A program made the position numbers and the translations under genes. From Charina bottae (taxonomy: Eukaryota; Chordata; Lepidosauria; Squamata; Charinaidae), in NCBI GenBank assembly GCA_023362775.1, contig JALMGJ010000002.1, positions 72,765,414 through 72,829,413 on the forward strand: a DNA stretch of 64,000 nt, in the 5' to 3' direction. The notes under the pieces were generated by a model that saw only the letters and a program-made list of their open reading frames with translations, made no database searches and had not been told where the DNA came from. Every line of letters begins with the position of its first letter. Positions within the stretch are counted from its first letter, which is position 1. Below, piece by piece: positions 55,581 through 64,000 of this stretch.

Positions 55581-58239
55581 ATGAAATGATGCCTTTGCTG
55601 TTGTCACTAAGGTGATCATCCACCTCCAGCAACTTCCTGTATTGCTACTGTCCAATAGAGGTGCCTGCTTGCTTTATCTGGGCAGTTGGGATGACTGTCA
55701 CACCTTTGGTGACCCTGCCAGAATTATATACTCTTGCATACATTTCTTCACTCATTCCTCCCAGAAACATACCCTCCCCACAGCCCAGCAGGACTTGGGA
55801 TCAAAATACACAGAGAAATACATATTCCTGAGTAAATGCATATGTAAGCCTTGAATTCAGCACAATTGCTGTGAATGGCAACAGCTATTTGTAATTTTTG
55901 CTAGCAAATCTGAAACATTTCATACTCAATGTACTTAATTATGGACTCTTTTGTCCTATACTGCTTGATCTCCCATCCCACTCACTCAATTATCATGACT
56001 GTGAGTTCTTTCTACCAGAATGGAAAAGCAAAATCACCAGTCTATTCCGTATTCAGCAACTTCTAAAAATGGGGTAGAGAAATAACTTGGTATTATGCCT
56101 ATAACATAAATTCTATTCTTGCTTGACTCTTAAATTTGGGTGGGTTTGTGTGTGTACATGCAGCTTCATGTTGACTATATTAATATATGTTAACACTTTC
56201 ATCATGGAAACTTGTAAAATTTTACTTATGTGATACTTATGTGATACTCATTTTGGAAAAACATTTCTTTATGCCACAGAAGTATAAGGAAATTATTTCT
56301 GTTTTTATGAGCCCAATATTTCACAGATATTTCATTCTGTTTTGCTTTTTTTCAAAGCTTCCTGATAGCCCTTTGGTCACACATTTGTTTTCCCCATACA
56401 TACATACATAAAATAAAGACTATAGTCTGTATGTACTTTCTTTGCTAGAAAATTACCATTGTAAGTTATGAAAATAGTGTTTACTTTAGTTTTGATTTCA
56501 AAGAACATCTTTGTCAGACAGCGTTAGTCTAAAACAGATTCGGTAAAACAAATGGCCAAAGAAATGGATAGTTAAGTAAAACTTGGGCAGAGTTTTAAAA
56601 AAGTTTATATTGGGAATGGAATTTTAGGCAAAAAAGTAAAAAAAAAAAAAAGACGTGGACCATGTCCATCCTTTCTTCTGAGAATTATGCTTATTACTTC
56701 ACAAAAGTCATTGTTATTTAAGCCATTGCGCACCTCTACTTTATTTACATGATTTACCCCCAAATTGTTAACAGAACTTGCTATATCAATCTACAAATCT
56801 TGTCAGTGATGTAGAACAAAATTATGGTGTAGCACGGGCATTCCACATTGATTTGTATGAAAAGCATATGGATTATACATTATTGGAGATATGGTGCAAG
56901 TATTTCCGCCCACTATTATGTTTCTTTGTATTTTTTAAAAAAATATTATTTTGGAAGTTCCTAATATAATTATATTATAATTATATTATAATTATATTAG
57001 AGGGCAGTATAAAAAAAACTGTTAAGAAAGCTAAAGCACTACTGTTCCCCACTTTCCAGGGATTCTTTCCTTTCTCTTCAAGACCAGTTTTTCTTAAAGC
57101 ATGTTTCACAAGTAACTTGCTGGCGTCTTGCATGCAAGTATTTGCAAAAATAATTGAACGTTGTGGTCTAGTCCTGCTCCACCACTGAGCTGCTATGGTG
57201 TACATAAAGGTGTGCAAATCTTTCAGGGTGATCTGATGTGAAATACTTAGCGGAGCCTCCCACAGAATAAAATGGCAAGGCAGCTCTAAAACAACACACC
57301 TAGCTACTTCGCTGAGATGAAAATGTCTCCTATGCCTACACAAAATCTGCCCGAAATGCGGCAAAGCATGGATTCATTTGGTCAACACAATGCAGCTCAG
57401 TCTTTTCAGTGAAGATGTGCACAGTCCCTGCAGTTCCATCTGGTCAAGCCGCAGTACAACCAGGCAGAAGCCATTGAGAAGAGCAGGTTGACAAAGCTGG
57501 CAGGACAAGTTCGCTCAGCACCCTCAGCTAAAAATCAGGAAGGCAGGTCCCACGGCCAAGCTCATGGACAGTTCCCCCTTGTGCAAAATGAAATAATTTA
57601 GTATGTCGTGCAGTTCCCAAAGGTGTCCATCCCGATGCACATCCTAAAGTGGGGATGCCCCAAGCTTCATTTCTATTCTCTCACTTTGGTCAATGCCGAG
57701 CTGGCCAAACCTCTAGGCAGAACTGGGTCAGCATCTTCCTATCTGCAGCTCAACCACTATACTTGGGACAGTGCCCTGCCTGGACCAGCTCCTGAATGAA
57801 GACCACCCAGCATTTCATCTGTTGGTCCCTGCTGCTGCTGCTGTTCTTGGTATTCCTTTTGGCTAGATTCTGAAAGTAGAGGTGCACATGAACTGTGGGT
57901 CCTCTGGCCATAGACCCAACAGCATATACGTTTAAAAAAAACAGAAATAAGTATTCTCCGTTAGAAACAACTGCTTAGTATTCTGTGGTCTTGAAAAGTT
58001 CATGCAACAATGTTCTAGGGGCAGAAAACATGAGCAACCTCCTTGAATGAAGGAGCTCAATGGAGCATGTGTTATCTATCAATGCAAAACAGAGGGATAT
58101 CTCTGTTTACTTACTTTAAACTCCTTTTGTATTTCAATTTTAATTAAGGTTATAAGAGGGCCAAGCTAAATATGGAGGTCTCTGTTAAGGGAGTGACCAT
58201 CTGTGCTAAACAGTAGTACAAATAAGTGCAAGCATAGTT
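55581..58239. other. non-coding stretch, possibly one decayed coding remnant
   Basis: 57420-57800 (+) has unusually coding-like composition, with frames such as QAEAIEKSRLTKLAGQV and WGCPKLHFYSLTLVNAEL, but I cannot name a parent gene. The AT tandem ataattatatt at 56961-57000 is simple sequence. Nothing else recognised. Confidence 0.35.
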
Positions 58240-58260
58240 CCTCAATCCCCAAGAATCACT

Positions 58261-58311
58261 TTTATTACCTCATTAACATAAACATTGGATACCAACTCGT
58301 TTAAATTTATT
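58261..58311 (-). terminator. candidate polyadenylation signals for the UQCRC1-like gene
   Basis: Two AATAAA words read on the minus strand (58261-58266 and 58306-58311), about 140-190 bases after the stop codon; either could end the transcript. Confidence 0.55.
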
Positions 58312-58449
58312 TTGCTCTCTCTGATACACCACTTGTATAGCCATAAAGGATTTTATACAGAATGTATGGGATCCATCTTGCCACTGGCACACAAAAGACC
58401 ACAAGAAAATCCAGAGGATCCAGAGGATTTCCATCCTGCATTGGACAGC

Positions 58450-58514
58450 CTAGTAACGGTGCAAATATGTCCAAGAGCGGTTGTAGGTGTAATCTAGAAG
58501 CTGCTCAACAGGTC
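58450..58514 (-). CDS. UQCRC1-like terminal exon with stop
   Basis: Acceptor tctttttcag; 65 bp = 2 + 20 codons + TAG. Encodes PVEQLLDYTYNRSW and TYLHRY. The length equals that of the canonical last exon product, but the final residues differ. Confidence 0.85.
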
Positions 58515-61500
58515 CTGAAAAAGAACCAATTTGTTTGAAATATGGTAAAGAAACCTCTTGAAGAGAAGAGCTAGACTGAGATGTTTTACTGGTCTACTAT
58601 GAATAATCTTCAGATCAGATGTAACAACACATCTCTGTTCAAGGTTTCCAAGTAACCTAAACCCTCTGAGTATAAATTGGATTCAATAAAACATCAAAAT
58701 CCAAGTCAGACATTTTGAGAGAAGTTGGCATTTTGACAGTGAGAAAGATTGTATCTCCTATTTCTCTGGAAACTGCCTCCAAAGAGCTTTGCTTTGAAGC
58801 TTCAGACAGAATCTTAACAACCGCACTGGATGATTGGGGAAATCACCAGCAGTTCTAAGTCACCCACTGTAGCTGTTCAGGCAGGTTTCAAGAGAAAGCT
58901 TTCCTTGGCTGACAGGCAAACATTTAGGGGCACAGCTACAAGCAGACAGCTCATGTCCTAGGACAAACATGATCTCAGAAATAACATTTTTAGAGTCCAA
59001 TCTAACTGTGGCTCTCTTACAATGGGATTGTAAGAATGCAGCTCTGTTATCACCTCAGGGATTATACTCAATTCAGTTTTGTCATAAATAATCAGAACGT
59101 GATCTGGCATAATTAATCTTAAGCATCTTAAACATACCAAAATAGACAACTGATTGTTTCCCCCCTCCTTAGCAATCACAACTCAAAGCCTAACAACTTA
59201 CCAACTCCTGCAACAACTGGACATTTGTCATACACATATTTACTACAGACATCCTGAACCATTTGGGTATTAATTTCCTAGAAGACAGAAAAAAGTAGTT
59301 ACACTTCCAGCAGAAAGTTAGACAATTGAATTTGCTAGCTACACAAACTGACTACCAACCAAATCTGTAAGTCATTATTAGCAAAACTCAAGCTGATGTT
59401 GGTCTCATCTACTTGAGTGTGTTCTACGAATATCTACAATATTTCTCTCCAAAAACACAGAACAGTTTCACAAATGATTTTCTTCAGTGATTACCTGAAC
59501 TGGAAACCAGCACCCCACAAATTAGAACTCCTTAAATTTCATGAGAAACATCACAAGTTTTCTAAGGATTTATTTATTTATTTATAGTTTGACTTTTATC
59601 ACCGCACCATCTCCCCCAAAGGGGACTCTTATTTATGCATGTTGCAAGGCAGGCTCCAGAACTGCAGAAAATTGACACATCTATGCTTGATTTTGTAGTA
59701 TTGAGTAGAATGTTATGCCCTAGCATTTATCAAGTAGTCATGCAAATAACTACTGCATCAACAGCGAGGACTATAATCTAGGAATGCAAGAACATTAGTA
59801 AATTTAAGTTTTCCCTTTCATGAAACAATAATACCTACAGAAATTCTGGCATCCCATTCTTCCAGAGATATCCGACGACCATGGCTCAACAGCTCAGTTG
59901 CAATACTCTCACACATTGGAGTGGTACCTGAAAAATAATAGTGAACTGTCAGTGGAAACATTAAGTACCTTTTCAAGATGTGAAGCACATTCTACAATAC
60001 ACAAACAATACATATTGCTAATGAATATCATTCAGGAAACCCTTGTAGTCAGGTATTTCTTTCATATATGATGTCACTAGTGTGCAAGCTTTGAGGTTCT
60101 TCATCATGCAAAATCTTTGCAAAAGTTCTTCACAATGCAAGATATTACAAAAGGCAGGAGATATGGAAGAGCTGTGAGTCCAAAAATTATGCTGGATGTT
60201 TGTGTCATGAGCCTGCCTTTCAAAGCTAGTCTCCAAACAGAAATTGTGGTCTGAATACTTTTTTAGTGGTAGATATCATTGGTGTTAGGATACACTTAGC
60301 AGAGGGATAAAGACAATGGTTGCTTCCAACTCCAAAAATGCAAAAGCCATTAGTCTCGCACTCTGTCTCTTGTCCATGGCAAAATGCACAGAGAGCAGTA
60401 ACAATGAAACCACTTTTCATAGTAACTTTGTACTAACAAAGCCAGAAAGAAACTGGGTTGCTCACTAGGTAAAAAGTGAACTAAGTCAAATTGGCATATA
60501 ATATTGCTTAATGGAGAGGATCAAACTTTAAAACTGTCTCTCTCTCTTTAGGCTGCAGGAAATACTAGGTGTAATCTAGCACTAATGACACCTGCTGTTA
60601 ATAAATGGATTAATCTACAATTTCCATTTGGAGACTTAATTTGAACTGAAAACTTCATGGCTGAAACAATAAACTTAGACTTCCTTGCTTCTTCCTAATT
60701 TTCTAACAATTTGCTTGATAAAAATTCAATCCAAAAGCTTGCACATACTCTTCTACATTTTGACTAGTTCTAATACTATTCTGTGTAATACTAATTGGTC
60801 TTTATGAAGGTATTACCCAATTACAGATTTATTTCATGGATCGCTACAGGAATGATTTCTTGTTGTGTTCTGTTCTGTGAATGATTTAAGGAAGCTAAAA
60901 AAATTGGTTTCTGGAGGCTTAGCTATATTCCGTGTAACTGAAACAGTTTGTATTAGGTTTTATCCATTCCAGAAGTGACTGACCATTTGTTCTAAATAGC
61001 TTTGCAACAGCACAGACATCTGCAAAAATAGGCAATCTAGTTTACTTTATTTTCATGTACTACCGATTCACCCTATCCAAATTGCATTTCTTCAATTAAA
61101 AGCACTTTGTATGATAGGAAGTGGATTGCTTTTAAGATGAACTGTTATGATTGACTCATTCAAAAATTTCAACCAGTTAAAGACTCATGGCATCTATGTG
61201 TAGCATTAATTCCTTTTTATTTGAAGGCTTTAAAGTCTGTGTTTACTAATTGAATAAATTTATTTTAAAAACCTAAAAGCAGTCTCTACTGATTAAGTGA
61301 GCATGTATGTATGTACATGTATCTCTCTCTCAAAATGAAACCTTGATTTAAGAAAGCCCCATTAGCAGACTTCAGATGCAACTGACCAATGTTTACTCCA
61401 GACATCCCACCCAAAATAATGGAGAAATCTGCTGCATCCATAGTGTCTGAATGAGGAAGTTGACTGACATTAATTTTACCTTAAGTTTACAGCATCTGCA

Positions 61501-63036
61501 ATGGTTTATATCATTTGTGTAATAGTGTCATTACACCACAAATTACATCATTTCTGTAATGTCCTGTAAATGACATAAAATGTTGTAAATGACGTAGTTT
61601 GCATTATTTGTGTAGTCACATCATTATACACATGGTATAAATTGCCACAATGACATGCCTATATATTTTAGAACATTTGGGAATGGTGGAGTCCCTTTCC
61701 CCAAATAGTGTATAAAAAGAGGTTTTTCAAGAGGTTTGTATATGTATCTATGTTTATGTACAGACATCAATCCATATAAAATTCAAGCAAAAAAAATGTA
61801 AGATAGTAAGCATTTTCTTCAGAAACAGTATTTCATAGAAGAGAGTGTATCATCTAAAATAATGGCTTTTGTAACATTTGTGCATCATCAAAAAAACGAA
61901 GTGTGCTTCTGAAGTGCTGTTTCTGTTTTGGGGGAAACTGTACTGATTGCTTGGAACTAGTGAGATAATATTCCTTTACACTGAATGGTAGATTACACAT
62001 TTTCCAGGAAGACTGACAGAGTCCCTTTCTTCAAAGCCACAAGGAACAGGAAGTTGCACAACTCAAAGAAGGTTAGAGACCTGGGGAGCTTGGCTTGCAG
62101 AAGCATCTTAATGTTTCATCTGTAGGGTGGTCAACTTAAACATTAAAATGTGCTGCCTTTCCGAGTGGCACAAAACAGACTGATAGGCAGCAAATTTTTT
62201 AAAAGAGAGGGACACGGGAAAAATGCTGTTTTCATTGCACTTTTCACAAGACAGAAAAACCTGCTCAGGAGGTGTTAAAGCTGGAATTGCTTAAGGAGAC
62301 ATACCATCTAGTTGGGCAACCAAGTTCCTTCGAAGAACGTTTTTGCCTCTCTCCAAGTCGTGCTCAGGCAAATTAGTGCACATGCGCATCCTACACAAGC
62401 AGCAGAGTTGAGGGAAGATATTAATCAAATGCTATACATCTTTAAATGACACTTCGCTTCCACTTTAGAAAACTTATGCTTGTTCACAGCAAAAAAGTCA
62501 GACTTACAATGCCATATAAGAGCTGAAGGAAGAAGATCACCACAGTACAAATGGATAGACAGGTAAAACAGAAAGGGTAGTATATTTGAGAGCTGACATT
62601 TAAATGACAACTCTTTAATTTTTTTATTGCTCTCTGATGAGGCATAATAAATACAATTAGATCCTAATATAGAAGCTGCAATGCCCTGTTTTGCACTAGA
62701 AATTTTCAGAACAGGTTTGTGGGATTATTTTGCTTCTTTTTACTTTTCCCATTTCCAAATATTTTTTCAGTAATCCTTGGAGGACTATCTCCTGTAGTCC
62801 ACTTGCAACCCCATATAAGATTAATTATTTCCTTACAAACTAAAAAGAACATAATAGAAATGAAGCCATCCTTACCATTCATATCTTCCCCAATCACTTG
62901 AGAATAAAATATTGAAACAGTCGGTGACAAAATAGAAACCGAAAAGTCCTGTATCAGAGTAGGAAATGTTGAAGGTCTGGAAACTTTGACACATGTTTTT
63001 CTCAGCAAAATCAGCAGCCATTTTGCTATACAGATT
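58450..63036 (-). CDS. UQCRC1-like M16-family protein, C-terminal five exons (partial)
   Basis: Five minus-strand exons, 62876-63036, 62305-62390, 59839-59927, 59202-59277 and 58450-58514, all have AG/GT borders. Their phases join without a stop over about 158 codons. Diagnostic peptides are CQSFQTFNISYSDTGLFGFY, WMRMCT, RGKNVL, LDGTTPMCE, GRRISLEEWDARI, VCSKYVYDKCP and GPVEQLLDY, which follow the C-terminal domain of UQCRC1 in order and length. They fit PMPCB less well. UQCRC1 is a core subunit of ubiquinol-cytochrome c reductase on the matrix side of the inner membrane. The segment after FYFVTD and the last 12 residues differ noticeably from canonical UQCRC1. A paralogue is likely but a fast-evolving orthologue is possible. 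Earlier exons lie outside the window. Confidence 0.88.
59202..59277 (-). CDS. UQCRC1-like exon 4 of 5 in window
   Basis: Acceptor cttctag, donor gttg|gtaagt; 76 bp = 25 codons + 1. Encodes EINTQMVQDVCSKYVYDKC then PVVAGV, the most conserved block near the C-terminus. Confidence 0.94.
59568..59632 (-). mobile_element. L2-like 3' fragment in an intron
   Basis: TTTA run then ttatcaccgcaccatctccc and ccaaaggggact, the terminal piece of the L2-like family, inside the intron between exons 3 and 4. Confidence 0.75.
59839..59927 (-). CDS. UQCRC1-like exon 3 of 5 in window
   Basis: Acceptor attttcag, donor tttct|gtaggt; 89 bp = 2 + 29 codons. Encodes GTTPMCESIATELLSHGRR and ISLEEWDARIS. Confidence 0.93.
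61490..61670. repeat. degenerate repeat with catcatttgtgtaatg-like words
   Basis: The words atcatttgtgtaatag, acatcatttctgtaatg, aaatgacat, gcattatttgtgtag and cacatcattatac recur in both orientations over about 180 bp of an intron. Possibly an old palindromic element. Confidence 0.4.
62305..62390 (-). CDS. UQCRC1-like exon 2 of 5 in window
   Basis: Acceptor gtgtag, donor gatg|gtatgt; 86 bp = 1 + 28 codons + 1. Encodes MRMCTNLPEHDLERGKNVL and the end of the segment, AQLD. Confidence 0.92.
62876..63036 (-). CDS. UQCRC1-like exon 1 of 5 in window
   Basis: Acceptor tttatag before AATCTG; donor gaatg|gtaagg. Phase 0 entry, two bases left over (TG, completing Trp with the next exon). Encodes NLYSKMAADFAEKNMCQSF and SYSDTGLFGFYFVTD. 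The last dozen residues (FSSDWGRYEW) differ from the usual IDDM-type sequence. Confidence 0.88.
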
Positions 63037-64000
63037 CTATAAACAGAGAGTTATAATTTACGATGCAAAAATGCAGACATCATAACACATTACCCACAGA
63101 GTATTCATTCACAATCATTATCTTTGGAATAGCTGTTACTCAATTGTATCTGCACATTAATCACTTAAGCCAGACAAGTAACCAAGCCTAACAAAGACAT
63201 CAGAGAACACCTTAAACTTGGCACGAGAAAATCCTTGCCACAGCATTCAGATGCCATAGTGCAAATCAGCACCTGTCCAACAAAGTTGAAGTATAATTCC
63301 TAGAAAAAAATAGACTGAATGCAAAAAGGAACTTTATTAAGTTAAACCAGAATGCTGGCTACTCTGTCCCATTTGTGATATTAGGAAAATTAGATCAGCA
63401 GTAGATCTCCAGGTTTTCAAGAGGTTTCACTACAGGTCTACTATCCAATATTATTTATGCAAATAGGCTGACTATAGCTGGGGATTTCTTTATGCAACAC
63501 CCACATCAATGAATTACAAGTCCTGTAGACATTTCCTACAAGACAAAAAGCACATTTTCAAGATTATATCCATAATGCAAATTGAAGTAAAACATTTTGT
63601 GGGTGCATTCTTATTCTTTACCATCACGTTTTCCACATGCATGAAGGAAGTACATATAACTAAAATATCCACTATTATCAGCGTATTTACTGGCCCCAAA
63701 CCCTGCTTTCCGTAATTCCAGCCCTACTAGACTATCATAAAAGAAAAAACAAGATAAAGTAAAACAGAGACACCCCCCTGAAATCCTGCTGTGCTGCCTC
63801 ATTGTGGCAGGGGGTGTTCTTGGGAGGGATGAGTGAAGAAGGTCAGCAGTGTATGCCAAGAGTATATATTCCCAGCTGGGTCACCCAAGGGATGAAGGTC
63901 AACCCAGCTGCCCAATTAAAGCAAGCTGGCACACATATCAGGCAGCAGTGATACAGTATAGGAAGATGCTGGAGGTATAGGATCACTTTGGCAATGACAA
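63037..64000. other. probable intron of the UQCRC1-like gene
   Basis: Upstream of the first visible exon I find no interval matching the preceding UQCRC1 exon, so the intron probably extends past the window edge. ORF 63611-63859 (minus) has no matching peptide. Confidence 0.45.

Noticed and set aside
57420..57800. Possible processed pseudogene
   Set aside because: Composition looks coding-like, but I could not identify a parent gene and saw no poly(A) or duplications.
63611..63859. Minus-strand ORF as a further UQCRC1-like exon
   Set aside because: The peptide does not match the expected preceding exon, and splice borders with the right phase are not visible.

Overview
The window reads as AT-rich, intron-poor vertebrate DNA from a squamate reptile (lizard or snake). 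The evidence is the repeat mix: Sauria-type tRNA SINEs ending in CCTTTACCTTT, RTE/Bov-B LINEs of several ages, L2-like LINEs ending next to TTA or AAAT runs, L1 fragments, a MIR-like CORE-SINE, and several 8-bp-TSD hAT-type MITE families. No bacterial operon, CRISPR array, rRNA or functional tRNA gene is visible. The species cannot be named from the sequence.

The one host gene I can support lies at the right end on the minus strand. Five spliced exons (63036 down to 58450) encode the C-terminal part of a UQCRC1-like M16-family protein (core subunit 1 of mitochondrial complex III). All five exons have GT/AG borders and compatible phases, and they reach a stop codon without a break. The 5' part lies beyond position 64000. 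The protein looks more diverged than a conventional UQCRC1, so it may be a paralogue. A weaker orphan exon candidate sits at 30334-30485 (+).

Left third (1-22 kb): an unassigned C2H2-finger LINE is inserted in a Sauria SINE (2325-3955). Next come old and younger L2-like LINEs (about 4.97-6.7 kb), a double Bov-B tail (8.3-8.76 kb), an old decayed Bov-B (10.2-13.3 kb), a 3'-truncated L1 with an open ORF1 flanked by a perfect 32-bp duplication (14.1-15.2 kb), a second copy of the C2H2-finger LINE (15.5-16.1 kb), and an internally deleted L1 carrying a MITE inside a MITE (20.15-21.4 kb).

Middle (22-45 kb): a full-length Bov-B with matching target-site duplications (26.0-29.2 kb), Sauria SINEs (23.3, 32.8, 33.3 kb), MIR-like SINEs, a Tigger-like element, short palindromic hAT MITEs (35.1, 43.0, 44.7 kb) and a perfect 42-bp hairpin (42.28-42.38 kb).

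Right third (45-58 kb): an L1 3' region is split by a Penelope-like/hammerhead-like insertion. That insertion carries an inverted copy of its own downstream target flank, and a GC-rich MITE later entered only one arm (46.37-47.23 kb). A MIR-like SINE at 48.77-49.3 kb has four exact-period 102-bp core units. At 52.45-55.58 kb an old RTE carries a SINE, and a MITE with a 94-bp minisatellite sits inside that SINE. Most of the window's structure is therefore the history of successive retroelement and MITE insertions, often datable relative to one another by intact target-site duplications.
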